A stretch of DNA of 35,903 nucleotides, from NCBI GenBank assembly GCA_964560875.1, contig CAZLMW010000085.1, positions 1-35,903 on the forward strand. The letters run 5' to 3'. Positions 18,501 to 26,977 of this stretch are shown in pieces (position 1 is the stretch's first letter; every line of letters begins with the position of its first letter). This DNA is from CAZLMW01 sp964560875 (GTDB lineage Bacteria; Myxococcota_A; UBA9042). The notes under the pieces were generated by a model. The model saw only the letters and a program-made list of their open reading frames with translations, did no database searches and had not been told where the DNA came from. Position numbers and translations under genes: made by a program.

Positions 18501-19002
18501 CAACTATGTGCAGCTGGTGTGCAAGCTGCCCGACGCGCTTGGCGGCAAGGATGGGCTGTATGCGTCGATGCTTTATGCCCACCTCGCGACGCGGTCCGTG
18601 GTGACCGGCGCAAAGGTCGTGAAGGGCCAGAAGGTCGGAACCGTCGGCAAGACCGGCAACGCGTCCGGTTCGGCGGTCATGCCGCACGTGCACTTCGAAG
18701 TGGCGATTCACGCCAGCCAGTCCGCGGGCCTCAACGAGTATCACGCGTCGAGCAACCACAGCGGCAACTGGGCGGCCACGAAGGTGAAGGCGGTCATCGC
18801 AGCGTCGTGCTGGACGCCTACGGGGTTGGGACCCAAGACCGGTCCGACGTTTAAGGGGCGGCGCATCGATCCGTTTCTGCTGCTTTCGTGTGCGGCCAAG
18901 AAGCCTGGTTATTCGCTGCCGGGAAGCTGGTTGAGCAAGTCGTCGCAGCGGTGGTCCAAGCACTTCAAGGCGGCGACTTTCAGCGTTGATAGCGGCAAAT
19001 GA
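15536..19002 (+). CDS. amidase_2 - SLH - Ig-like - M23 peptidase lipoprotein (spans gap)
   Basis: The GTG at 15536 is chosen because AGGGAGGAA precedes it and the signal then ends in a perfect lipobox, LVGC (Cys35). Residues about 50-190 form an Ala-rich helical domain. Residues about 246-385 are an N-acetylmuramoyl-L-alanine amidase domain (amidase_2) with the zinc-site region IIIHTVQGS and a second His-rich motif GCHHDPGVHFPW. After a Pro/Ser/Lys linker come three SLH-like repeats (about 441-493, 506-557, 566-617), then a Lys/Pro linker, then two Ig-like repeats (about 662-746 and 756-840). A Ser/Gly linker contains the gap. Beyond it lies a LytM/M23 endopeptidase with GGHSGIDF, YAHL and PHVHFEV zinc and catalytic motifs. 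The two sides read in one gene only if the true gap length is 2 modulo 3. It should cleave peptidoglycan stems and cross-links. Confidence 0.85.
18069..18280 (+). repeat. 15-bp tandem repeat coding Ser/Gly linker, interrupted by gap
   Basis: Near-perfect copies of TCTTCTGGCGGTTCG lie on both sides of the 100 N at 18126-18225. They encode SSGGS units joining the Ig-like and M23 parts of the amidase protein. The tandem array explains why the assembly broke here. The true copy number is unknown and may vary between strains. Confidence 0.85.
18126..18225. other. assembly gap (100 N) in linker repeat
   Basis: One hundred N inside the Ser/Gly linker array. Flanking frames differ by one position, which only shows that 100 is a placeholder length. 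Confidence 0.9.
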
Positions 19003-19036
19003 GCGCGGCCGCCGGGGCGCAGGAGTTCTGACTCGG

Positions 19037-19080
19037 CCAGGCCCGATTCGAAGTCGCTGACTGAGCGATAGCCCGGGTCC
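19037..19080 (-). repeat. 44-bp inverted repeat, left copy
   Basis: On the minus strand this matches 24529-24572 (plus strand) at 39 of 44 positions, including the 19-base identical core CTATCGCTCAGTCAGCGAC. The core holds a small hairpin, TCGCT-CAGTC-AGCGA. In both copies TTCGGG-type hexamers lie just upstream. Read as protein, both copies give YRSVSDxxSGL, and most of the differences are first-position or silent changes, so a coding origin is possible. Confidence 0.7.
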
Positions 19081-19194
19081 GGGCCACCCGAACTCGAACC
19101 CGAACCCCAACTCCCACCCTCACTGTGCTTGCGAATCAGGCCCGTCAGCATGGCGGCAACCTAGTCGGCCACGGCGAGGGGGCTGCGGCAACGA

Positions 19195-19355
19195 GGTCGG
19201 CATCGGTATCGGCCCCAGCGGCGGCACCAGCATCGGCTACGGCATTGGCATCGGCATCGGCAACAGCATCGGCATCGGCATCCGCATCGGCATCCGCATC
19301 GGCTTCTGACTCGGCTTCGGCTTCTGACTCGGCTTCGGACTCGGCGTCGGCGTCA
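19195..19355. repeat. degenerate hexamer tract (GGCATC / GACTCGGCTTCG)
   Basis: About 160 bases of imperfect six-base repeats. On the plus strand they read as alternating Ser-Ala and Ser-Asp; on the minus strand as Ala-Asp and Ala-Glu. This is the same kind of sequence as the lipoprotein linkers elsewhere in the window, but there is no signal peptide before it and no domain after it on either strand. It looks like a linker without a gene. Confidence 0.65.
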
Positions 19356-19610
19356 ATTCATCCCAAAATCCGTGCCCAGGCTCGATTTCGCCCCGCGGAC
19401 GGCAAAAACCGGCTTCTGCGAAGGGCAAAATGGCCGTAGATGCCCGTAGAACGCGCCAGGATGCGTTTAGCGCCGTCGAAGCTATATCAGTGGGTTAAGC
19501 GATTAATCGGCCCGCAGAACGAATCCTTGGGCTTGCCGCGATTCGGCGGCGGACACCAGGATACGGTCGCCACCACGCTTGGAACGCTGAATTCGCGGCC
19601 AGCGCCGGGC

Positions 19611-21521
19611 CTACTTGAGCCAGGCGTGACCGACGTTGTAGCTGCAGTACTCGCTCGAGTCGCCGCAATCGTAGGACTGCCACGCACGCACCGGCAGGAA
19701 CGTCAGGTTCGTGTGCGTTCCCTTCGAGCTCACCGTCGAGTTGTTGTTGCTGTGCCAACACCCGCCGTTGCCGCTCTGCTTGTAGTTGCTGTTGTTCCAG
19801 CCCTTGAAGTAGTTCTGGCTGCCCACACCCCGCGTCGCGCATGCCCAGTCTTGCTTGGCGGCTGAGGCCGTCTTCTTGAGCGCGTTGATGAACCCGTCGC
19901 TGACCTTGTAGTTGAACGGGTAGTACTTGCTGCTCTCGGAGTAGACCTTGGTCGCGTAGCTCGTCGTCTCTTCGATACGCGTCCAGCCGCCGCCTTTCAT
20001 GTCGCAGTAGAGCAGGGCCGCGGCGACGTTGCCGGACGGACCGTCGGGATCGAGCCAGTAGTTGCCGTCGGCCACGCCGGGTCGTCGCGTGAAGATGTCT
20101 TTGCACGACGCGCCAGGGTTGGATTGGCTGCCGAGCGGGCTCAGGTGAATCGGCACCCATTCTTTGCCTTCGCAGACCTGCAGCGCCTTGAACGCGGTGT
20201 TGAAATACACGTAGCCGGTGCGCGACGCGTCGCACTTGAACGGATCCTTGGTCATCGTCTTGAGCTGTACGCCGCCATACAGCGTGCCGAGCACGTGGTG
20301 GTCGCCCGTGGATTGGACCTTCTTGTTGCTCAGCGTCTGGATCTTGATGCTCCAGCTGTCGAGCACGCCGTCGGTGTTGTTGTTCAAGTACTCCGAGTCG
20401 AGCATGTGCAGCGTCCACTTGCCCTTGGGGTTGCTGCCGTGCCAGCTGGAAAGGTCGCCCGACGCGGTCTTGGTCGGCGGCCAGGTGAGCGCGATGGACG
20501 TGCCTTTGCCGCTCTTGTTGTGAAGCACGAATTTCTTGCCCTTCGGATCGGTCAGCGTGAGCACGAGGTCTCCGATGCCGACCGCGTTGGCGTCGCCCTT
20601 GTGGCCGCTGATCTTGACGTAGACCCAAAGCTTCTGGGCTATGCCGATGTCCGGAAACGTGAGCGTGCTTGTCACCCCGACCGGCGAGTTGTCCTTGATG
20701 GCGACCGTGCCCTGGCCCTGGATCGTGTCGACGAACTGGTTGCTGACCAGGCCGTTGGAGACCTTGGCGAGCCCGTCGGGAGGCAGCGCGTTGGGGTCCA
20801 TGCTCTTGACGCAGATGGGCAAGCCGTTCTTGTCGATGCCCTTGACCACCTCGCCGGTCTTGGAACAAGCGGTGTTGGCCCGCGCGACGCCGCCGAGCTT
20901 GCTGCCGTCACCTGTGAGCGACTTGGCCGAAACGGTGCCGCCCGAAACGATGTCGCCGGAGACCGCGACTTTGCCAGCGATGAGCGCCTTGCCCTTGAGG
21001 TTGAAGTCACCGTCGAAGGCGAGCGCGGAGGTCTTGACGCAGCCGGTGCACGACAGGTTGGCGGACGACTTGGCGGTCGCGGCGGACTTGGCGGTGTCGG
21101 CCGTCGCGGCCCAAGCGGAGCCGTGCGCGAAGAAGACCGAGTGAATGCGCTCACGAGGCAGCTCCGGATCGCCACCGATCTTCGCGCCGATCCACAGCGA
21201 CTTGGCGCCGTTGACCGCCGCCGCGCTGATCGGTTTGACCGAGCCGAGGACGTGCGAAAACGCCCCGCTGCTGACCTTGAGCTTGATCGATTCGCTCCAG
21301 ATGGCCTTGCCGCCGGTGCCGGCTGCGTACAGCGAGAAGACGAACGCATAGGTTCCGTCGGCCGCCGGGCCACCGCCCTTGGCTTGCACAACGCCCTCGA
21401 TCGCCACGCTGCCCGGAATCGCCGCCGATGCGGGGGCCGCGCTCATTGCGAACGCCGCCGCTAGCACACAGGCCAACGCCTTGCCGATCAGCGGGAACCT
21501 GGTGGGAACTGCGAATTTCAT
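19611..21521 (-). CDS. secreted P-domain protein with fibrinogen-like C-terminal domain
   Basis: This 636-residue protein has a signal peptide cleaved near SAAPASA (about residue 33). GAGAGGTGAG before the ATG overlaps the stop of the gene at 21532, so the two are very probably co-transcribed and translationally coupled. Residues 35-137 match the N-terminal domain of the protein at 4208-6262 (AIEGVVQAKGGGPAADGTYA). A TGDGSKLGG fibre-like motif sits near 203. A P-domain covers about 263-400 (PDIGIAQKLWVYV, NPKGKWTLHMLDS). A small C...W segment follows, then a fibrinogen-related domain (about 471-636) starting ASCKDIFTRRPGV and containing YWLDPDG and YCDMKGGGWT, the signature of bacterial fibrinogen-like YCDxxxGGGWT proteins. 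It is probably a secreted ligand-binding protein. Confidence 0.88.
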   Translation of the reverse strand: MKFAVPTRFPLIGKALACVLAAAFAMSAAPASAAIPGSVAIEGVVQAKGGGPAADGTYAFVFSLYAAGTGGKAIWSESIKLKVSSGAFSHVLGSVKPISAAAVNGAKSLWIGAKIGGDPELPRERIHSVFFAHGSAWAATADTAKSAATAKSSANLSCTGCVKTSALAFDGDFNLKGKALIAGKVAVSGDIVSGGTVSAKSLTGDGSKLGGVARANTACSKTGEVVKGIDKNGLPICVKSMDPNALPPDGLAKVSNGLVSNQFVDTIQGQGTVAIKDNSPVGVTSTLTFPDIGIAQKLWVYVKISGHKGDANAVGIGDLVLTLTDPKGKKFVLHNKSGKGTSIALTWPPTKTASGDLSSWHGSNPKGKWTLHMLDSEYLNNNTDGVLDSWSIKIQTLSNKKVQSTGDHHVLGTLYGGVQLKTMTKDPFKCDASRTGYVYFNTAFKALQVCEGKEWVPIHLSPLGSQSNPGASCKDIFTRRPGVADGNYWLDPDGPSGNVAAALLYCDMKGGGWTRIEETTSYATKVYSESSKYYPFNYKVSDGFINALKKTASAAKQDWACATRGVGSQNYFKGWNNSNYKQSGNGGCWHSNNNSTVSSKGTHTNLTFLPVRAWQSYDCGDSSEYCSYNVGHAWLK

Positions 21522-21531
21522 CGCTCACCTC

Positions 21532-24500
21532 TCATTTCGCGACCGCCTTGAGCCACGCCAGCACGCTCCAGCGCACATAGCGGGCACCTGTCCCGGTCTT
21601 GCCGCCGACCGCCGCCTTGCTGGCGCCAAACGCCTTGAGCCCGTACTTCGCCGAGCCCGCCTGGCCCCGCTGAATCCGCACGCCGCCCAACGCGAACTTG
21701 ATGCCCACGGGGTTGCAGCCTTCGTCGACGACGCCGTTGCAGGTGTCGTCCTTGCCGTCACATTTTTCGGTCTTGTTGGGCACCACTTGGCCGATGCAGC
21801 CGCTCAAGGTGCCCTTGGACGTGCAGGTCGCTTTGCCCTTCTTGCACGTGCCTTTGCCGTCGCTGCCCTTGGGCCCGTCGTAGCAGTCGTGTTGCTTGCC
21901 GGTGTCGGGTTTGGCCACGCAGCCCTTCTTCGGGTCGCACGAGTCGAGCGTGCAGACGTTGCCGTCGTCGCAGCTCCTCTTCTTGCCGGGCAGGCAGCCG
22001 TGTTTGTCCTTTGCGTCCTTGCCGCACTTGTCGCCGACCGTGCACGCGTTGCCGTCGTGGCACGAGCCAGCGGCGGGCGAATACGTGCAGCCCTTGCTGA
22101 GCGAGCAGCTATCCTTGGTGCACGGATCGCTGTCGTCGCAGTTCTTGCCAACGCCTTTGCAAACACCGGCCTTGCAACCGTCGTTGGTGGTGCACGCGTT
22201 GCCGTCGTTGCACGCCTTGCCGGTCAGCTTGGTCTTGTCGTACCCGCAAGCGCCGGTCTTGGGCGCACAGGAATCGGCGGTGCAGATGTTGCCGTCGTTG
22301 CAGACCTTGGGCTTGCCGGCCTTGCACACCTTGGCGGCGCACTGATCGGCTATGGTGCACTTGTTGTCATCGGCGTTGCACGGCGCGGTGTTGGCGGCGT
22401 ACTTGCAGCCCGCCTTCGGGTCGCAGCTGTCGGACGTGCACGGGTTCTTGTCGTTGCAGTCGACCGCGGGCCCAGCGGCGCATTTGCCGGCCTTGCAAGC
22501 GTCGTTCTTGGTGCACACCGAGCCGTCGGCGTTGCACGGTTTGCCCTCGTTGATGATGGTCATGCCGCACGTGCCGGTCTTCATGGCGCATTGATTCACC
22601 AGGCACGCGGTGTCGTTCGCCTTGGTGCACGTCACGATGGTCTTCGGGTTGATGAGGCAGCTGTAGGGCGCCTTGGACTTGTCGCAATACAGCGTGCCGT
22701 TGCAGAGGTTGCCGTCCTCGCTCATCTTGCAGTCGGCGTCCTGCACGCACTGGCACACGTTGACGCCGGCGTTGCACTTGGTCGACTTGCAGACGTCGCC
22801 CTTGGTGCACGGGTTTCCGTCATCGCAGGGCGCGAGGTTCGCCTTGTGCACGCAGCCGGCCTTCGGGTCACACGAATCGGTGGTGCAGACGTTGTTGTCG
22901 TTGCAGTCGGTCGTCACCTGCTTGGCCAGGCCGACGCACGACCCGCCCTTGCAGCCATCCTTGTCGGTGCACTTGTTGTTGTCGTCGCACGGCAGGTTGT
23001 TGGCCTTGTTCGTGCAGCCGGTCTTGGTGTTGCAGCCGTCGGACGTGCACGCGTTGCCGTCGTCGCACACCGCCGCTTTGCCGGTGCAGAAGCCGTCGCC
23101 GCACGTGTCCTTGACCGTGCACTTGTTGCCGTCATCGCACAGCGACGTGAGGTTCTTGGTCTTGCACTTGCCGCTGGTCGGATCGCACGAGTCCGCGGTG
23201 CACGCGTTGCCGTCGTCACACTTGATGGCCGCGCCCGTCGCGCACGCGCCCGCCTTGCACACCTCGCCGGTGGTACACGCGTTCTTGTCGTCGCATGGCA
23301 GCTTGTTTTGGACCTTCACGCAGCCCTTGGTCGCGTTGCACGAGTCGGTCGTGCACGGGTTGTTGTCGTTGCAGTCAACGAGCGTTCCCTGGCAGTCGCC
23401 CTTCTTGCAGCCGTCACCGGTTGTGCACTTGCTGCCGTCGTCGCAGGTCGAGCCTTCGGGCGCCGGCTTGAACTTGCACTTGCCCGACAGCGGGTCGCAC
23501 TTGGCGGCCAGGCACGCGTCGCTTGTGGCGCATGCCTTGGGTTTACCGGCCGAACACGCCCCGGCCTTGCAGACATCGCCAACGGTGCACGGGTTGTCGT
23601 CGGCGTTGCAGCCGGTGCCGTCGTCGTTGGTCTGGGTGCATCCGGTGGCCGGCAAGCACGCGTCTTTCGTGCACGCGTTGCCGTCGTCGCAGTTCTTCGC
23701 CTTGCCCGGGGTGCAGACGCCGTTGACGCACGTGTCATCGGGTGTGCAGGCGCTGCCGTCGGCGTCACACGGGCCTTGCAGCTTGTTATGGATGCACGCG
23801 CCCTTGCCGCCGTCGCCCTTCGGATCGCACGCGTCCTTTGTGCAAGCGTTGTTGTCGTCGCACGTGCCCTCGTCGACCTTGCCATCGCAGTCGTTGTCGA
23901 CGCCGTCGCACTTCTCGGCCTCGGGGTCGGTGCCCACGCACTTGGTCAGCCCCGCCGCCGCGCAGGTCCGCGTGCCGTCGCACGAGCCGATGACCTCACC
24001 CTTGTCGTTCTTGTGTTCGATGACGCACGAGGTCGTCAGCTTGTTGGACTTGGCGTAGTCGCTGCACGAACAGGTGCCAAGCCCGTCCTTGGTCGCGCCT
24101 TCGCGCACACACTGCTTGAGCGTCTTGCCCTCGACCGATTTGCCCGATTCGCACTTGTAACCGGTGGGGCAGCCCTTGTTGTCGGAGCAAACCGTGCCGC
24201 AGAAGTTTCCGCCGACGCCGTAGTTGACGCAGGCCGCGTCGGATAGCGCGCCCTTTTGGCAGTCCGCGGACTTGGCGCACGGGTTGCACAGCCAATCGAA
24301 CGCCGGCACGCAGATGTTCTGGACGTCGCTGCCGACGGCCGTCTGGACACAGCGGTATTTCGGGTCGGGGCAGGAGTCGACGCACGTCGCGGCGCATTCT
24401 TTGCCCGTCGCTGATTGGATGCAGAAGCTCGAGTCGCACTCGTTGGGCGCCGTGCACGCGCAGCCGGGCCCACCCGGGCAGTTGTCGGTGTCGACGAGTT

Positions 24501-24537
24501 CGGGTTCGGGTTCGGGTTCGCGCCGCTCGGACTCGGC
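21532..24537 (-). CDS. large Cys-rich MopE-type protein lacking start and signal peptide
   Basis: The frame is open for about 1001 residues from just after a TAG at 24538-24540. It begins AESERREPEPEPELVDTDNC, then Cys-rich sequence, a MopE motif (CDGVDNDCDGKVDEGTC), about 21 CxDGNxCT-type units, one 85-95-residue Cys module (from VCQCVQDADCKMSEDGN), a second MopE-like motif (CDGKDDTCNGVVDEGC), and a basic tail ending WLKAVAK. The first usable start in frame is a GTG at 24309, which would cut inside a Cys domain and leave no export signal. Relatives are exported, so the real N-terminus (head and part of an EPEP linker) seems missing. The cause could be a deletion, recombination at hexamer repeats, or an assembly collapse. 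It lies 52 bases after the upstream gene and 10 before the downstream gene, in operon-like order. Confidence 0.82.
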   Translation of the reverse strand, partial: AESERREPEPEPELVDTDNCPGGPGCACTAPNECDSSFCIQSATGKECAATCVDSCPDPKYRCVQTAVGSDVQNICVPAFDWLCNPCAKSADCQKGALSDAACVNYGVGGNFCGTVCSDNKGCPTGYKCESGKSVEGKTLKQCVREGATKDGLGTCSCSDYAKSNKLTTSCVIEHKNDKGEVIGSCDGTRTCAAAGLTKCVGTDPEAEKCDGVDNDCDGKVDEGTCDDNNACTKDACDPKGDGGKGACIHNKLQGPCDADGSACTPDDTCVNGVCTPGKAKNCDDGNACTKDACLPATGCTQTNDDGTGCNADDNPCTVGDVCKAGACSAGKPKACATSDACLAAKCDPLSGKCKFKPAPEGSTCDDGSKCTTGDGCKKGDCQGTLVDCNDNNPCTTDSCNATKGCVKVQNKLPCDDKNACTTGEVCKAGACATGAAIKCDDGNACTADSCDPTSGKCKTKNLTSLCDDGNKCTVKDTCGDGFCTGKAAVCDDGNACTSDGCNTKTGCTNKANNLPCDDNNKCTDKDGCKGGSCVGLAKQVTTDCNDNNVCTTDSCDPKAGCVHKANLAPCDDGNPCTKGDVCKSTKCNAGVNVCQCVQDADCKMSEDGNLCNGTLYCDKSKAPYSCLINPKTIVTCTKANDTACLVNQCAMKTGTCGMTIINEGKPCNADGSVCTKNDACKAGKCAAGPAVDCNDKNPCTSDSCDPKAGCKYAANTAPCNADDNKCTIADQCAAKVCKAGKPKVCNDGNICTADSCAPKTGACGYDKTKLTGKACNDGNACTTNDGCKAGVCKGVGKNCDDSDPCTKDSCSLSKGCTYSPAAGSCHDGNACTVGDKCGKDAKDKHGCLPGKKRSCDDGNVCTLDSCDPKKGCVAKPDTGKQHDCYDGPKGSDGKGTCKKGKATCTSKGTLSGCIGQVVPNKTEKCDGKDDTCNGVVDEGCNPVGIKFALGGVRIQRGQAGSAKYGLKAFGASKAAVGGKTGTGARYVRWSVLAWLKAVAK

Positions 24538-24572
24538 CTATCGCTCAGTCAGCGACCTCCAATCGGGTCTGG
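24529..24572 (+). repeat. 44-bp inverted repeat, right copy
   Basis: This is the partner of 19037-19080 in opposite orientation. It sits between the stop of the DUF4874/DUF4832 gene and the open frame of the headless Cys-rich gene, exactly where a signal peptide would be expected. GTTCGG hexamers (24498-24520) adjoin it. Confidence 0.7.
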
Positions 24573-24589
24573 TTTGCATCGGCGTCGCC

Positions 24590-26711
24590 TTACGGCACAG
24601 CGACCAACGTTGTCGCGGCCTTTTCTGTTGATGGCGGGCTGAACTGGCTGACCGTCATCGCGCCGACCTTGTGCATTCCCGTCTTCGCGTCCCACATGGG
24701 CTGCAGCGCGCCGTTGTCGTCGAGGTAGCCGCTGTTGGCGAGGCGAATGGCGAACTCGGGTCGGCCCGCGAGCTTGGGCGCCGGGTCTTCGAGACGCACG
24801 AGCATGTCGTACTTCCCCAAGTGCATCGAGGCGGGCAGGGCGACGGTGGTGTTGATGGATAGCTGACCTTTGCCGATGGCGTCGGGCACCATTGTTCGTA
24901 GATCCGCGGGCAACGTCGCGCGCCAGAGCTTTCCGGTCACTGTGTTGCGCAGGAAGAGGCGCAGGTTGCGGGGCAGGACAGGCGCCGCATAGCCATCGTT
25001 TTGGAGCTTCAGCACCAACCGCATCGTGTCGCCCGGTCGGTGAGCGGATGGCAGCGCCGCGGACACGAGCCGCAGCCGATAGCCGAGGCGGTTGGTGATG
25101 GTCTTGGTGCACCCCTGCGTCTGCCAGGCCGCGAGGACCTTGGGGTGATACTGCGAGTTGAGGAACGTGTAGTGGAACTTGGCGAGCTCGGCCATAGCCG
25201 TCTTGCAGTCGGTTCGGGGCGCGTTCACGTTGCACGTCTCGCCGCCGATCGGCACGCATCGGGTGTCCGCGGCGACGTACGGATACTGCTTGGCCGCGTT
25301 GGCCCACGTACCGAAGTCCGTCGCGGACGCCAGAAAACAGTCGTTGTGGTGGCTCAGCCGCGCGACCTTGGACTTGCCCAAACACGCCTTGGCTGCGACG
25401 GGCGTTGTCGAGCCGACGAGCGTTGTCTTGTACAGCGGTGTGCGCAGCTGGATCGTCAGCGGGTGGGGGACTGCCGCTAGCAATGCATCGACGACGTCGC
25501 CGCGGTCCTTCCAATTGGCGGCGGTGTAGGGGCCCTTGAGGGGATCGCCAAAGTGAGTGGTGTAGTACCACTCGCCCCAGATGCCGATGAACCCCGCCTG
25601 CACCGCCACGATCACGTCCGCGTTGGCCTTGAACAGCGGCGCGAGCTGGGCGATGTGCTGCAGGATGACCGGCTTCGTCGCGTCGCCGTAGGGCGGCTTG
25701 GGCGGCCAGCCGGTGGGGTTTGTGATGCTCTCCTTGGTGTAGGCGAAGCGCACAATGGCCTTGATACCCGCGGTCCGCATCGCGGCGAAGTCCTTGATAA
25801 TGGCGTCGAGTTGGCTCTTTGGGAGCGCGGATTCTCGCCACTTCTGCAGGTACCAGATGCGATAGATGAGGCTCATCGCGTGCTGCACCCGAACTTGCGC
25901 GAGCTCGCTGACGGTCAGAGGCTTGATGGCGTGGCTGTGCGATGCCTTGTGGCGGTACCAGCCGCGTTCGGGGTTGAGCAGAGGACCGGTGCTGGCCTTG
26001 AACACAACGTCGACGGGCTTGGGTTTGGGAATGCAGCCGTCGGTTGCGCACAACGCATCGAACGTATCGGCCACCGAAGCTGCGTCGGTGCCGTTCACGG
26101 CGACCGTGTCTGTTGTGCCTTTTGCATCTTCTGCCGCGCCGGCGTCATGCGCCGTATCCGTGTCCGTATCCGTGTCCGTCGCCGTTTCGGTGTCCGTTGC
26201 CGTTGCCGAATCGGTTTCTGTGTCCGTCGCCGTTGCCGAATCGGTTGCCGTTTCCGTCGCCGTTTNNNNNNNNNNNNNNNNNNNNNNNNNNNNNNNNNNN
26301 NNNNNNNNNNNNNNNNNNNNNNNNNNNNNNNNNNNNNNNNNNNNNNNNNNNNNNNNNNNNNNNNNCGGTGTCCGTCTCCGTTTCGGTGTCCGTCTCCGTT
26401 TCGGTGTCCGTCTCCGTTTCGGTGTCCGTCTCCGTTTCTGTGTCCGTCTCCGTTTCGGTGTCCGTCTCCGTTTCGGTGTCCGTCGCCGTTTCGGTGTCCG
26501 TCGCCGTTGCCGAATCGGTTTCGGTGTCCGTCGCCGCTGCGGAGTCGGTCGCCGACTGTATTTCGGGTGCTGCCTGGACGTCCGCTGGCGAGCTCGCGTC
26601 CTTGTCCGGCTTCTTTGCTTTGCCGCCACAGCCGATCAAGGCCGTCGCGACGACCAGCGCGGTCAGGAGGTGCGCTCTGCGGAATGATGCGCGCGGGAAT
26701 CGCCGAGACAT
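24590..26711 (-). CDS. lipoprotein with DUF4874 and DUF4832 domains (spans gap)
   Basis: The ATG at 26711 begins a lipoprotein signal ending ALIGC (Cys28). It is followed by a long Thr/Asp/Glu/Ala linker (TDTETDTE repeats) that contains the 100-N gap, then the body. The body opens with LLNPERGWYRH, the NPERGxY signature of DUF4874, and continues with IRFAY-type and GIWGEWYYTTHFGD segments expected of a TIM-barrel-like domain. A C-terminal beta-rich region (about the last 150 residues, GYRLRLVSAALPS ... LRLFLRN) matches DUF4832. The pairing is seen in putative extracellular carbohydrate-active or polysaccharide-related proteins, but no substrate is established. The halves are in one frame only if the true gap length is a multiple of three. 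It heads the minus-strand cluster with 21532-24537 and 19611-21521. Confidence 0.83.
26155..26530 (-). repeat. hexamer/18-mer tandem repeat coding Thr-Asp-Thr-Glu linker
   Basis: Repeats of GTGTCCGTCTCCGTTTCG and shorter hexamers flank the gap on both sides. On the minus strand they encode TDTETDTE-type sequence. The array joins the lipidated head to the DUF4874 body and has broken the assembly. Confidence 0.85.
26266..26365. other. assembly gap (100 N) in linker repeat
   Basis: One hundred N inside the Thr/Asp/Glu linker array of the DUF4874/DUF4832 gene. The head-body join therefore rests on scaffolding, not on continuous sequence. Confidence 0.9.
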
Positions 26712-26977
26712 GCTCGTAGGGTACCACCGGGTTGCGAGAGTTCATGTCGTCCGCAGCCCACGTCCACGGCAAGCCCGCCAACAGGTCGACTGCCAAACTT
26801 CGCCCAGCGGCGGTTTCCGGGGGCGAATGGAAGGCGCGTCTCTTGCTGGCCGGAAGCTCTAAGGGCTGCCTCCGACCGCCGCACTGCGCGAAGCTCTATC
26901 ACTGCGACGTTGCGAAAGTTGATGTCGGGCGCGCATTCGCGTGGCCGGATTTGGCGGGGTTATGCCAGACTCCCCGC

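Noticed and set aside
19125..19439. A plus-strand frame with Ser-Ala/Ser-Asp repeats as a possible surface protein.
   Set aside because: It has no signal peptide or domain; the hexamer tract gives regular dipeptides in every frame. It is described as a repeat only.
21379..24246. A 955-codon open frame on the plus strand opposite the Cys-rich gene.
   Set aside because: It is a composition shadow of the Cys-rich gene: repeated, biased Val/Ala/Leu sequence with no motifs. The minus-strand frame has ordered Cys motifs and MopE signatures.
26155..26530. Regular repeats considered as a CRISPR array.
   Set aside because: The repeats are contiguous 6- and 18-mers with no unique spacers and encode a protein linker in frame.
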